64,000 nt of DNA from positions 1-64,000 of IMG/VR virus record IMGVR_UViG_3300025128_006668; one strand, 5' to 3'. The notes under the pieces are model-generated. The model saw only the letters and a program-made list of their open reading frames with translations. It did no database searches and was not told the DNA's origin. The DNA comes from a virus. The number at the start of each line of letters is the position of its first letter. Position 1 is the first letter of the stretch. The translations under genes were made by a program, and so were the position numbers. Shown piece by piece: positions 50,901 through 59,063 of this stretch.

Positions 50901-51344
50901 GTCGGCATTCACGGTACAGACTGGCGTGAAGGAATCCCGACTGCTCCAGAGCATGCTGTGGGTACTTTTGTCGTTACCAATCCTGTCGACCAGATCCACG
51001 ATGCCGCCTCGGGCGCCCCTAGTGTTCAAAACTGTGCTAATACTTTTTGTGAGGAAGTATTCACGAGTGGCCTTAGATTCTGCAATGGAACGGGAACAGT
51101 GGTTGAAGCAAACGACCTTGTCAAGTACCCCGCTGGCACACTTATAGATCCTTCTGCTGGGGATTGCTCATGGTTAATAACGCATCAACCTGCATTCTAC
51201 GGAAGCCGTGCAAGCGGTAGCGATTGCGGATGGCAAATTAAGATTAGGGATTATTCTCAGGCCTTCCCTCAAGGTCCGACTATAACTCTCAGAGGCGAAG
51301 GAACAACTCTACCTAGCGGTATTTCCGGCTGCGACCCATGCTAA
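47946..51344 (+). CDS. Large Cys-rich structural/adhesin-like protein
   Basis: 1132 residues. The N-terminal ~200 residues repeat the module of 33617 and 34246 (FQTSDGSSTGLFSPDGS, VKGVNNDSAGAGSYNNSDGG) and are Cys-free. The remainder has about 40 cysteines in short loops (DPCNSCFGERDNG, ECLSCLEG, EKCDWMIPLQV, SGCDPC end). It is likely a virion fibre or tail protein with a disulfide-rich receptor-binding part. There is no signal peptide. TAGGAG precedes the ATG. Its function is inferred from size and context. Confidence 0.65.
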   Translation: MAFQTSDGSSTGLFSPDGSPAGSNQNAGVSQGINTDLGDGAVEGASSVKGVNNDSAGAGSYNNSDGGSITNAGEGNTKIDRVDPGSDSQSSPENFVETISVSKRNTYFRDGMPFYNSYLGEFAQTPETKNQGVFDQDSQTDVSDGIRSNNVDATAGDTVSNQITSSFGAGAETKTYFVNANTAYAENYNVDNKNDKNSEFVSDPCNSCFGERDNGMGPVQTGSHPCVTVETECLSCLEGLGAKQTNVLLPVFQGTVGVRGVNEAGLNDGTVDLKTGYWALNPNTTVSAAGYEEGQDVENGDIFRGQTNGQCDPTRSGPRGPVNVAKRQFRGGVDAGADECQAGATHMVKGIATAPSQNTLPVSDRNKRVASLASVVGNCTFSYTLRYLGETWNANQHGNKVFCIDGIGESGIQITAYEKRLKDDGTPAGEEGGSNRSGPMSERGNNCANSGYYDLYACGFGTGAADILGNVDGGGEVYGPLVRVGTLNKGEFQDPCTCQYRYLRGSKYSDLVDLAYGGAIGNIQDEFLPVFATGACSDPNILSNNWHMGHLPAEGSPVTSHGDDLVSCGSDIFVLSSGAGGTGVYWSDEKCDWMIPLQVGSTVEPYDPTGVCMLVSGEMDGVFGQPLGGEMAFDPVNGFTENSRSGACGSGPVLWHEETKLYKTTKFVNSPYCCNAPYPVGNCDAEGNIPDFWAYDIVKIDDFSSAAERSVGCVAGKFPSGTQGIINEVVFARSDSVGFTATVYPWVATMEKPMPHFTGGTLGPNGTSIFYPPGLNNTEFGLPSCDSWDDAGQTCQWLAGVDLYSCFANSGTGCHSELFGESQVYLGYAYVPVDDITKISRPTWRSNGCFITDLAQRTDGPVTIGTTCPRDNCGLYYGAESAVKACDDSECDTYFRNPPFALGEFVKAKATTGVDNILYNAAVFIAELSEEIGDAEQWAKDNPYIWQVSSYVFNHSPGNPAAESGVDCFYQYTLIGSTCWVSGDGVGIHGTDWREGIPTAPEHAVGTFVVTNPVDQIHDAASGAPSVQNCANTFCEEVFTSGLRFCNGTGTVVEANDLVKYPAGTLIDPSAGDCSWLITHQPAFYGSRASGSDCGWQIKIRDYSQAFPQGPTITLRGEGTTLPSGISGCDPC

Positions 51345-51368
51345 TTCGTTAGTTTTTAATTTAATTAT

Positions 51369-51395
51369 GCCCTTGCGCGATAGTGCGTAGGGGCA
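51369..51395 (+). other. Hairpin upstream of phoH
   Basis: GCCCTTGCGC pairs with GTGCGTAGGGGC-type sequence (about 10 bp including G-U pairs) around a GATA-like loop, in the 69-nt gap before phoH. It lacks a following T-tract, so it is more likely a regulatory or processing hairpin than a terminator. Confidence 0.4.
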
Positions 51396-51413
51396 GCTAC
51401 TCAAGGAATCAAT

Positions 51414-52088
51414 GTGGCAAGAAGAAGAAAAAAAGAAAACCAAGAAACTCATAGACAGAGAAGAAAAACTCTTAAAGCAAAAACTGAAAATCAAGAAATC
51501 TATATAGAAGCGATGGAAGACTCTTCTGTCACTTTCTGCTCTGGGCCTGCTGGCTCAGGAAAAACAAGCGTTGCTGTTGGTTTAGCTTGTGAATATTTAG
51601 CACAAGAAAAAGTAAAAAAGATTGTTATAACAAGACCTGTTGTTCAATCAGGTAGAGGGCTAGGACATCTGCCGGGAACATTAATAGAAAAAATTAATCC
51701 ATATCTTGTTCCTATTTTAGAAGAAATGAACATGTATCTTCTGAAAAGCAATGTAGAATTGTATAGAGATCAGGAAATAATAGAGCTTTGTCCGCTAGAA
51801 TATATGAGAGGGCGAAACTTCCATAATTGTTTCATGATTTTAGATGAAGCTCAAAATGCTACCTTTGAACAGATAAAAATGTTTGTAACTAGATTAGGAA
51901 GGAATTCCAAAGCTGTTATAAACGGAGACTTAAAACAGTCAGACTTAGGTTTTGAAGGTGGAGGCTTACTGACTTGCATGGATGAGCTTGATGGAGTAGA
52001 AGGTGTGTCGATATGCGAACTTGACTACTCGGATATTATTAGGAGTGATGTTGTAGCTAGAATACTAAGAAGGCTACACGGAGTTTAG
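51414..52088 (+). CDS. phoH: PhoH-like ATPase
   Basis: 224 residues from GTG. After a basic N-terminus, VTFCSGPAGSGKTSVAVGLA is Walker A, IVITRPVVQSGRGLGHLPG the PhoH motif, CFMILDEAQNATFEQIKMF Walker B, and AVINGDLKQSDL the C-terminal motif. PhoH-family ATPases are very common in phages with an unclear RNA-linked role. AAGGAATCAAT precedes the GTG. Confidence 0.92.
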   Translation: MARRRKKENQETHRQRRKTLKAKTENQEIYIEAMEDSSVTFCSGPAGSGKTSVAVGLACEYLAQEKVKKIVITRPVVQSGRGLGHLPGTLIEKINPYLVPILEEMNMYLLKSNVELYRDQEIIELCPLEYMRGRNFHNCFMILDEAQNATFEQIKMFVTRLGRNSKAVINGDLKQSDLGFEGGGLLTCMDELDGVEGVSICELDYSDIIRSDVVARILRRLHGV

Positions 52089-52102
52089 ACTTAGGACTAA
52101 AG

Positions 52103-52450
52103 ATGCCAGAATACAGCTATATGTGCGACAGCTGTCAGCACAAATGGAGTGTCTACTGCTCTATTAAAGAGTACAAAGAAAAGGTTCCATGTCCAGAATG
52201 TGCAAATGTGGAATCAGTCTACCGGGACTACGAAGAGGATAATATCTATGGCGCTTATAGCTACTCTGTATCTGAGGCTAAAACCTTAGGGCACTATGCT
52301 GACAAACAGAGTAAGAAATATGGTAAAGCTAAAGTAGAAGATATGATCAGAGGCCAGAAAACAAAGAAGACCCAAGGTGGTGGAGATCTGCCGACAGGTA
52401 TGAGTAGAATAGATAAACCAAAAGAAAAAACGGCTTGGATTAAGGAATAA
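52103..52450 (+). CDS. FmdB-like zinc-ribbon protein
   Basis: 115 residues. MPEYSYMCDSCQHKWSVYCS and VPCPECANVESVYRDY form the FmdB-type CxxC/CxxC zinc ribbon. The rest is a Lys/Glu-rich, probably disordered tail. The family is named as a putative regulator, but phage members are uncharacterised. Confidence 0.78.
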   Translation: MPEYSYMCDSCQHKWSVYCSIKEYKEKVPCPECANVESVYRDYEEDNIYGAYSYSVSEAKTLGHYADKQSKKYGKAKVEDMIRGQKTKKTQGGGDLPTGMSRIDKPKEKTAWIKE

Positions 52451-52452
52451 TA

Positions 52453-52836
52453 ATGACTATACATAGAATGGATGAAGCTGGAGATCCTAATGGAGATTCA
52501 ACAGATGTCGAGGTATATACTGTACCATCAGCAGAGGACTTCAGGGACAATGAAGGATTTCCTAGGCTAAGTGACGATAAGGCGGCAAGCTCTCACGCTT
52601 ATGCTAAAAAAGTTACTTTTGATACAGGTAATATTAGATTCTATGCTAAAACAGGAAAGCACGGAAAGTTCTTTAACCCTGTAGGGCTTTACTCAGAGGG
52701 TAATATGTCTAGAAGAATGAAAGGAATTTCAGAATGGATCTTTAGACCCGTCAGCGAAAAGGCCTTTCATCACTATATTAATTTTTTGAAAACAAACAAT
52801 ACAGCTTGGCTTAGTAATGCAGAAAGGGAAGTATAA
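52453..52836 (+). CDS. Hypothetical protein, 127 aa
   Basis: A soluble protein: an acidic N-terminus (DEAGDPNGDSTDVEVYTVPSA) then a basic, aromatic C-terminal part (AYAKKVTFDTGNIRFYAKTG, KHGKFFNPVGLYSE). It is probably conserved in related phages given its position in the replication block. No family recognised; the stop overlaps the next ATG. Confidence 0.6.
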   Translation: MTIHRMDEAGDPNGDSTDVEVYTVPSAEDFRDNEGFPRLSDDKAASSHAYAKKVTFDTGNIRFYAKTGKHGKFFNPVGLYSEGNMSRRMKGISEWIFRPVSEKAFHHYINFLKTNNTAWLSNAEREV

Positions 52837-53147
52837 TGGGTAAACTATCTAAAGCAAAAAACCTTACTAATGTAGAAAAATTTTCTATCGACGGAATGGA
52901 ACAGAATGGAATGAGTGTCGCTGACATTGCCAAGGCGATTGATAGAAGCATCGAAAAGGTATCGGAGTATATCGACACCAGAGATGTTAGTATCAAGGCA
53001 AGGGATCTAATCAACAACAGGACTCTTAGCGGAAAAGAAGGTGTGGCTATTATGACAGAAGCAGCATCTCAAAAATCTGATGAGTCTAACAAGGAAGTAG
53101 CGACACCTGAAACAACAGGAAAGTCAGACTATATCCATTACGGCTAA
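52836..53147 (+). CDS. Helix-turn-helix-like small protein
   Basis: 103 residues. Residues about 10-45 (VEKFSIDGMEQNGMSVADIAKAIDR) look like a homeodomain-like/terminase-small-subunit helix-turn-helix (GMSVADIAKAIDRSIEKV). A disordered Ser/Glu/Thr tail follows. It could bind DNA as a regulator or recognition factor. One-base overlap with the upstream gene. Confidence 0.6.
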   Translation: MGKLSKAKNLTNVEKFSIDGMEQNGMSVADIAKAIDRSIEKVSEYIDTRDVSIKARDLINNRTLSGKEGVAIMTEAASQKSDESNKEVATPETTGKSDYIHYG

Positions 53148-53157
53148 AGGACAAGCC

Positions 53158-53592
53158 ATGGCAAATAGTAGGACGGAGAAGAGCCCATATCCTTCCAGAT
53201 ATTCTCCGGGAGGATGGGTCTCTGGCTCTCAGTATATAACAGAGCTGATCTGCGAAAAAAAGGCTCGCAGAGAAAATAAGGATCTTCCTAGAAAGTTCTG
53301 GGAGGACAAGGACTGGGAAAAATATTTTAAATACCAGATAACTCTTGCAAGCCAACTTATTAAAAAGTTTGGTGAAGAAGCAGTCATAGCAGCACTAAAG
53401 GACAACAGGTGCTGGTCTACGTACTCTTTAAGGTCTCCCTTTCTAGTTCCTGTAATTGAGGAAAAGAAAAAGGAAATATCTGACAACCGGCCAGAAGCCG
53501 AGTATAATATTAAAGACGAAGAAGAAGTTACTCATAGAAGTAGCAATAACAAGAAGTCAATAATTTCTAAGTTAAGGGATTTAGATGAATAA
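53158..53592 (+). CDS. Hypothetical protein, 144 aa
   Basis: Basic, soluble, with a probable helical core (YITELICEKKARRENKDLPR, then YQITLASQLIKKFGEEAVIAAL) and disordered charged C-terminus. It overlaps the recA-like gene by 8 nt. A recombination-accessory role is suggested only by position. Confidence 0.55.
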   Translation: MANSRTEKSPYPSRYSPGGWVSGSQYITELICEKKARRENKDLPRKFWEDKDWEKYFKYQITLASQLIKKFGEEAVIAALKDNRCWSTYSLRSPFLVPVIEEKKKEISDNRPEAEYNIKDEEEVTHRSSNNKKSIISKLRDLDE

Positions 53593-54562
53593 AGACATTA
53601 TCAAAGAATATGGTAATGTCCTTCACGATCCCGCCTCAATAACAGAAAGACCTTTAGAAGTCTTGTCTGTAGGCCCAAAGCTAGACATAGCTCTCGGAGG
53701 AGGCGTGCCTGAAGGTTCATTATTTATTATGACTGGCCCAGAGAAGGTCGGCAAGACAGTAACAGCTCTGACTTTCTGTGCCAATGCGCAGAAGCATTAT
53801 GAGAGGAAGATTTACTACGCGAACATAGAGGGAAGACTTAAGAAAAGAGACTTAGAAGGAATAACAGACCTTACATTAGACTCAGAAAAGATGCAAATTA
53901 TTGGCTCAACAGAAGGAAACATTCTGTCTGCCGAAAAGTATCTGAGCATTATTGACAACATTGTTCATACTCAGCCGGGATCTCTAGCTATTGTGGACTC
54001 ATTTTCTGCATTGTCAAGCGAATCTGAACTTACAGGAAACCTAGAAGATGTTCAAGTTATGAGCGTGCAAAAAGTTCTGGCTAAGTTCTGTAGAAGGATT
54101 TCTAACGTACTGCCCATCAATAGAGTCACTGTTGTTGGAATTACCCACCTGATGGCTAATATGAATAGGTTTGGGAGGGGGAAGACTAAAGTCGAAAAGT
54201 CAGGAAGCGCATTAAAATATCAGGTTGATGTAAAGCTTCATGCGAGCCACTCAACGGCTTTGATGCAAGGAGATACTCAGATAGGCCAGACTGTGCACTG
54301 GCAGATTACGACCTCAGCTATCGGGCCTCCGGGGCAGAAGGTAGAGAGCCATATTAGATATGGTAAAGGCATTTGGAAAGAAATGGAACTGACAGACTTG
54401 CTTATCGACTTCGGGCTCATCAGCAAAGCTGGAGCTTGGCTAAAGCTCCCTAATGGAGAAAAGATTCAAGGTAAAGTCAACTTGGCCAAATACTTAGAAG
54501 AGAACCCTGAGCAGTATGAGACATTTAGAAAAGAAGTGTTTGAAATGGTTGGTATGGAATGA
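53585..54562 (+). CDS. recA: RecA/UvsX-like recombinase
   Basis: 325 residues. LSVGPKLDIALGGGVPEGSLFIMTGPEKVGKTV contains Walker A (GPEKVGKT). SLAIVDSFSALSSESE is the Walker B/L1 region, VVGITHLMANMNRFGRGKT the L2 loop, and GSALKYQVDVKLHASHST follows the family. The N-terminus is short and the usual RecA C-terminal domain is replaced by a compact one. It promotes strand exchange in recombination-dependent replication. It overlaps both neighbours. Confidence 0.88.
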   Translation: MNKDIIKEYGNVLHDPASITERPLEVLSVGPKLDIALGGGVPEGSLFIMTGPEKVGKTVTALTFCANAQKHYERKIYYANIEGRLKKRDLEGITDLTLDSEKMQIIGSTEGNILSAEKYLSIIDNIVHTQPGSLAIVDSFSALSSESELTGNLEDVQVMSVQKVLAKFCRRISNVLPINRVTVVGITHLMANMNRFGRGKTKVEKSGSALKYQVDVKLHASHSTALMQGDTQIGQTVHWQITTSAIGPPGQKVESHIRYGKGIWKEMELTDLLIDFGLISKAGAWLKLPNGEKIQGKVNLAKYLEENPEQYETFRKEVFEMVGME

Positions 54563-54957
54563 TGGATACAAAGTGCTCCCAAGCCTACGAATGCAAGATA
54601 TTCATAGGTTCAAAAAACGAATACTTAAAACAATATTTCGATAGAAGCATATTGCTAGAATATATACAAGGCTTTCAGGACAACTACCATAAACTTATAC
54701 CAGTGCGAGTAACAGGGACGGAATTTGTATGTGGGAGCAAGTATCAGGAGTCAGGTTGGGAAATAGCTGTTATAAACTACCCTAAGCTAGACCTTTGCAT
54801 AGAAGAAATCGAATATTTCTGCGAACAACTAACGGAGTATCTTACAGACCGTCTAAGGCAAAAGAGAGTCACCCTCATGACTCCAAGCATTAGCACTATG
54901 TATTACACTCCGTTATGCTTTCCACAGTCGGCAAGTAGTAAGGCTGCCTCGCCTTAA
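54559..54957 (+). CDS. Hypothetical protein, 132 aa
   Basis: The soluble core (YECKIFIGSKNEYLKQYFDR, then GWEIAVINYPKLDLCIEEIE) has no recognised family. The C-terminal part (MTPSISTMYYTPLCFPQSAS) is lower in complexity. The stop is followed within one base by the 34-nt motif shared with 62218-62250. Overlaps the recA-like stop (ATGATG). Confidence 0.55.
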   Translation: MMDTKCSQAYECKIFIGSKNEYLKQYFDRSILLEYIQGFQDNYHKLIPVRVTGTEFVCGSKYQESGWEIAVINYPKLDLCIEEIEYFCEQLTEYLTDRLRQKRVTLMTPSISTMYYTPLCFPQSASSKAASP

Positions 54958-54991
54958 CTAAGGCTGTGCGACAACTTAATGAGGTACTTAG
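54958..54991 (+). repeat. Short motif shared with the region after the TnpB-like gene
   Basis: CTAAGGCTGTGCGACAACTT plus 14 more bases can be aligned with 62218-62250: the conserved pattern is TAAGGCT-T-CGA-AAC-TAA---AG--TACT-AG, about 25 of 33 positions. Both copies begin at or next to a stop codon. GCCTT 54951-54955 can also fold onto AAGGC 54959-54963. It sits directly before the endonuclease ATG. Confidence 0.5.
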
Positions 54992-55408
54992 ATGAAGATA
55001 CGTGATCTGAATAATGATATTCACAAATGGAATCTGCAGGGGTATGTTGTTCGTGCAAATGAACAGCGTCCCCGATCTAAGTTACATCTTGCCGCAAGAA
55101 ACATATTGATAGAAATGTTTCCCACTGTTCAGATATTAGAAGAGGTTCTAATTCCAATAACTCGCAACGAAAGAGGTTATCTGGATTTTTACATCAATAC
55201 GCTTAAGCTTGCTGTAGAGGTTCATGGGCAGCAGCACTATAAATTCAATTCACTATTCCATACATCTGCCCAAGATTTTGCAAATCAACGAAAAAAAGAC
55301 CGGCGAAAGCAGGAGTGGTGTGAGTATAATAATATAACGTATCTTGAGTTACCTTATAATGAAGGCATTGAGGAATGGAAAACGCGAATAGTCCAAAGGA
55401 ACGACTAG
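54992..55408 (+). CDS. Vsr/DUF559-like endonuclease (possible homing endonuclease)
   Basis: 138 residues. SKLHLAARNILIEMFPTVQI, then GYLDFYINTLKLAVEVHGQQHY and QRKKDRRKQEWCEYNNITYLEL match the PD-(D/E)XK Vsr-like fold (LDFYI Asp, AVEVHGxQH). Such enzymes nick or cut DNA, either in mismatch repair or as free-standing homing enzymes (EDxHD-type). It may act as a homing element tied to the motif in front of it. It overlaps the next gene by 34 nt. Confidence 0.72.
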   Translation: MKIRDLNNDIHKWNLQGYVVRANEQRPRSKLHLAARNILIEMFPTVQILEEVLIPITRNERGYLDFYINTLKLAVEVHGQQHYKFNSLFHTSAQDFANQRKKDRRKQEWCEYNNITYLELPYNEGIEEWKTRIVQRND

Positions 55409-55863
55409 AGCAAGTAGATAAAGTCTTAGACGAATATGAGTCAGGGCTTGGACTTGTGGGCTACGCCGGAGACTTTCACGACCAGACTGTGAAGTCATAC
55501 ATGAAAATGGAGAGAGTGCAAATGGAAAAGCTTACGGTAGAGGAATGCGCTGAAGCAGCACTTCTACTGGGTGGGTTTTCATTCTATCTTCAAAGGTCTT
55601 ACAATAGAGAAATTGCTAGAGTTAATTGGGCCTCCTCCAACTTAAAAAAAATGATAGCCGGAAGAGAGCGCCAGTACAATGGATCATGGGACAGTCAATA
55701 CTACCAAGCGGTAAAAGACGACAGCTATGCGATTAAGCTAGAAAGCATAAAGACATACGCTCAACAAAGGGCTGATAGGCTTACCTACCTAGCAAGCTCC
55801 ATCAAAAATCTAAGTGACCTATATATAAACTTACAGAGAGCAAAGATAAATAAACATGGTTGA
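55375..55863 (+). CDS. Hypothetical helical protein (UvsY-like position)
   Basis: 162 residues, all-helical by pattern, with LTVEECAEAALLLGGFSFYL, ARVNWASSNLKKMIAGRERQ and IKTYAQQRADRLTYLASSIK. Small helical proteins of this size next to a RecA/UvsX-like gene and a helicase recall recombination mediators such as UvsY. That is context only; no motif proves it. Confidence 0.6.
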   Translation: MENANSPKERLEQVDKVLDEYESGLGLVGYAGDFHDQTVKSYMKMERVQMEKLTVEECAEAALLLGGFSFYLQRSYNREIARVNWASSNLKKMIAGRERQYNGSWDSQYYQAVKDDSYAIKLESIKTYAQQRADRLTYLASSIKNLSDLYINLQRAKINKHG

Positions 55864-56239
55864 TAAAAAAGAATTACTCAAACTTCTTTCTGAGCTTTCT
55901 CCTGAGGAACTTGAGTCCATAATGCCTAAGAAAAAACGTAGGCGGGGCAAGGGTAAGAGAAAAAAGAACCGATCTGCGAATAAGCCCAGTGCTTCTGAAG
56001 AGAATAAATTTGACGACATGCTGTCTAGCATACGATTTACAGATGAGGAGAAAAGAGAGCTTGAAGAAGCTACTAAGGTAGATGATGAGGCTGATCAAAC
56101 GAAATCAGTCTCTGCTCGTCCTGCTGCCTCTACGGTAGAAGTTACTTGCTGCGCCTGTAATAAAAAGTTTATCGTATCGCCATCTGTGGTATTTTCTGTA
56201 GACAGATGGAAATGTAACGCTTGTATAACAGGGAGATAA
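55856..56239 (+). CDS. Basic protein with C-terminal zinc ribbon
   Basis: 127 residues. A helical start (LLKLLSELSPEELESIM) precedes a very basic stretch (KKKRRRGKGKRKKNR), then an acidic helix and a zinc ribbon (CCACNKKF ... WKCNACITGR). It may bind DNA and a partner, for example as a helicase loader or transcription factor. It lies directly before the helicase gene. No family named. Confidence 0.6.
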   Translation: MVDKKELLKLLSELSPEELESIMPKKKRRRGKGKRKKNRSANKPSASEENKFDDMLSSIRFTDEEKRELEEATKVDDEADQTKSVSARPAASTVEVTCCACNKKFIVSPSVVFSVDRWKCNACITGR

Positions 56240-56240
56240 T

Positions 56241-57686
56241 ATGCTTAACGATCTACCAGCAGAAAGAGCTGTCCTAGCAGGAATATACCGATATGGGGCA
56301 GAGACATATTATGATGTCGCAGACATAATAGATGAGTCCTCTTTTACAGACGATTCAAATGCTGTAATATTTTCCTGTATGAAGCGTGTCCTAGAAACAG
56401 ATGACACTGTCTCCCTAGATATCCCTACGATGCTTTCCGCAGCAAAGGAAATGGGTTTAGAGACTTTCTTCAACACTCAGGAAGTGCAGCACTTATCTTC
56501 TATTACTAAGTATCCAGTCTTAGCAACTAACGTCAGGAAGTTTGCTGCTAAGGTCAAGAAGCTTGAGATAGCAAGGATGATGTATGACCAGCTTGAGCTA
56601 ACAAAAGAGAAGTATCTCGAAATAAAAGGAGACGAGCCCATAGCAAAAATACTTGGGCTAGCTGAAGACTCAATTATGGAAGTCACAGGTATGGTCTCAG
56701 GAACAGATGAAGCTCCAACGCAGATGTTTGACAACATTGTTGAATATTTAGAAGAGCTCTCTGAGGAGCCTGTTGATCAGATAGGGATCTCTACTGGATT
56801 CCCAAGGTATGACTTTGCTATCGGAGGAGGTCTTAGACGCGGCACGGTCAATGTGATTGGAGCTCGACCTAAAACCGGTAAGACATTGCTAGCAGACAAC
56901 ATGGGGGTACATATAGCTAAGCAAGGTGTTCCTGTGCTGAATCTTGATACTGAAATGAGGAAAGAAGACCATCAGCACAGACTGATGGCTATGCTAACAG
57001 ACGTTCCTATCAGCGAGATAGAAACAGGTGCTTTTTCTCGAAGTCCTATAGCTAAGAGGAAGGTAGAACAAGCTGCGAAAGAAATAACAGATATACCGTA
57101 TTACTACAAATCTATTGGAGGCTGCTCATTTGAAGAGCAACTATCAATCGTAAGAAGATGGCTGAACAGAGTTGTAGGTCTTAACGACAAGGGAAAGGCT
57201 AACGACTGTGTGATTATATATGATTATCTGAAGCTTATGGACTCCGCTGAGATTAAAGGAGATATGAAAGAATTTCAGGTTCTTGGCTTTATGATGACAG
57301 CTCTCCATAATCTATCATTAAAATATGAGATACCTATACTTTCCTTTGTACAATTAAACAGAGACGGCATAAACAAGGAGTCAACAGATACTGCCTCTGG
57401 CTCAGATAGAATCATATGGCTGTGTTCTAACTTTACGATATATAAGAGTAAGTCAGATGAAGAAGTAGCTAAGGACGGTCTTGAGAACGGAAATAGGAAG
57501 CTTGTCCCCGTAATCGCTAGACATGGACAAGGACTTGAAGACAGAGATTATATTAACATAATGCTTAAAGGAAACTGCGGTAAGATAACAGAAGGCAAAA
57601 CTGCTTTTGAACTTGATAGTGCCGTAAGTGCTGTAGAAGAAGGTGATTTCTTTGATGAACCAGAAGACGACATCCCGTTCAAGTAG
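56241..57686 (+). CDS. dnaB: DnaB-type replicative helicase
   Basis: 481 residues. The N-terminal ~160 residues form the DnaB/primase-interaction domain (LPAERAVLAGIYRYGAETYY). IGISTGFPRYDFAIGGGLRRG opens the RecA-like core, Walker A is IGARPKTGKTLLADN, NDCVIIYDYLKLM is Walker B, and ILSFVQLNRDG then SDRIIWLCSNF give the later motifs. It unwinds DNA at the fork. The primase gene overlaps its end. Confidence 0.9.
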   Translation: MLNDLPAERAVLAGIYRYGAETYYDVADIIDESSFTDDSNAVIFSCMKRVLETDDTVSLDIPTMLSAAKEMGLETFFNTQEVQHLSSITKYPVLATNVRKFAAKVKKLEIARMMYDQLELTKEKYLEIKGDEPIAKILGLAEDSIMEVTGMVSGTDEAPTQMFDNIVEYLEELSEEPVDQIGISTGFPRYDFAIGGGLRRGTVNVIGARPKTGKTLLADNMGVHIAKQGVPVLNLDTEMRKEDHQHRLMAMLTDVPISEIETGAFSRSPIAKRKVEQAAKEITDIPYYYKSIGGCSFEEQLSIVRRWLNRVVGLNDKGKANDCVIIYDYLKLMDSAEIKGDMKEFQVLGFMMTALHNLSLKYEIPILSFVQLNRDGINKESTDTASGSDRIIWLCSNFTIYKSKSDEEVAKDGLENGNRKLVPVIARHGQGLEDRDYINIMLKGNCGKITEGKTAFELDSAVSAVEEGDFFDEPEDDIPFK

Positions 57687-58812
57687 TGGATATGATTATT
57701 CTAAGATTAATGCTCTTTGCAAATATGCAATGCAATATCTAGATGAGATATACTCGTACTTTGGAATATCCGCTGCCTACAAAAATGAGGTGCTGGTTAA
57801 GTCTGTTTGCCCTATTCATGGTGGAGACAATGATACCGCCCTTAACATGTACTACAATGGGGATTATAAAATACACTACAAGTGCAGAACCCACCAGTGC
57901 GAAGAGATTTTTGGGAACGGATTCATAGGCTTTATAAAGGGCTGTATATCTAGAACTAAATATGGCTGGGAAAAAGAAGGCGACAAGGAGGCGACATTTA
58001 AAGAAGCTGTAAATTTTTTAACAGGCTTCCTAAATCAAGACCTAAGCAAGTTTGAATCCTCTAGTAAGAGTGTAGAGAAGATGAAGTTTGGAGCTATGGT
58101 CAATGCCATTTCTTCAGATGCCCCAAAAAAGAGTGGGATTACTAGAGAGCTGTACCGATCTAGGGTTCAAGTGCCTTGTGAGTATTATGTCAAGAGAGGG
58201 TTCTCGTCACAAGTGCTCGACGAGTATGATGTTGGCTATTGTGATAATCCAAATAAACCTATGTTCGGAAGAGCAGTGGTTCCTATATATGACAACAACC
58301 ATGAGTTTATCGTAGGATGCACAGGTAGGAGCGTGTTTGAGAAGTGTCCAAAGTGTTCAGGCTATCATGATCCTACTAAAAAATGTCATCATTCTCCGAA
58401 ATGGCTTCACAGCAAAGGATTTCAGAAGCAAAAATGGCTGTATAATTATTGGACAGCTAAGGAGCATATATCCAAAACGGGCGTTGCGATTCTAGTTGAA
58501 TCTCCCGGAAATGTTTGGAGACTTGCTGAAGCTGGCATAAGGAATGTAGTTGCGATTTTTGGAACAGCATTTAACAACGACCAAAAGAACTTACTAGATG
58601 AATCTGGAGCGCTGTCTCTGATATGCCTTATGGATAACGATGAGGCTGGCAAGAAGGCAGCAAAGAAGATTGAAGAGCAATGCTCTAGGCTCTATAGAAT
58701 ATATTTCCCTAGCTTTGATGCTTCGGATATTGCAGAACTTAATGTTGACAAGGTTACGTCTGACATTAAACCTTTTATTGAAAACGCCATGAATATTTAT
58801 AAGGAGATCTAA
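57655..58812 (+). CDS. dnaG: DnaG-like primase
   Basis: 385 residues. The N-terminal zinc finger (VCPIHGGDNDTALNMY, then YKCRTHQCEE) and catalytic TOPRIM domain (VAILVESPGNVWRLAEAGI, then LICLMDNDEAGKKAAKK) match DnaG-type primases. Additional cysteines occur (EKCPKCSGYH, KKCHHS). It makes RNA primers with the overlapping helicase. ATG 57655 is preferred, but a GTG at 57643 is possible. Confidence 0.88.
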   Translation: MNQKTTSRSSSGYDYSKINALCKYAMQYLDEIYSYFGISAAYKNEVLVKSVCPIHGGDNDTALNMYYNGDYKIHYKCRTHQCEEIFGNGFIGFIKGCISRTKYGWEKEGDKEATFKEAVNFLTGFLNQDLSKFESSSKSVEKMKFGAMVNAISSDAPKKSGITRELYRSRVQVPCEYYVKRGFSSQVLDEYDVGYCDNPNKPMFGRAVVPIYDNNHEFIVGCTGRSVFEKCPKCSGYHDPTKKCHHSPKWLHSKGFQKQKWLYNYWTAKEHISKTGVAILVESPGNVWRLAEAGIRNVVAIFGTAFNNDQKNLLDESGALSLICLMDNDEAGKKAAKKIEEQCSRLYRIYFPSFDASDIAELNVDKVTSDIKPFIENAMNIYKEI

Positions 58813-59061
58813 ATGACTTACAGAGAAAGTGCTATTGAGTTTCTATGGAGAAGCGCACTAACTGACCAATCAAAAGCACTCGCATCGCTACAGCTTCTGC
58901 TGGATCACGGTACAGGTATCGGAGACCATTCAACAGAAGACCTGCACTCAAATCTTGAGGATGCGTTATCTACGCTTGCTGACGCTGAGGATAGACTTGA
59001 GACTTTAAATAAATACTTCCGTCCGCCAGAGGGCGAAGAGCAACAGTCAGAGGAGGTATAA
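58813..59061 (+). CDS. Conserved small phage protein
   Basis: 82 residues. The motif LLLDHGTGIGDHSTEDLHSN and ALSTLADAEDRLETLNKYF look conserved in T4-like phages (memory). Function unknown. It begins right after the primase stop, with AAGGAG before its ATG. Confidence 0.65.
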   Translation: MTYRESAIEFLWRSALTDQSKALASLQLLLDHGTGIGDHSTEDLHSNLEDALSTLADAEDRLETLNKYFRPPEGEEQQSEEV

Positions 59062-59063
59062 CT

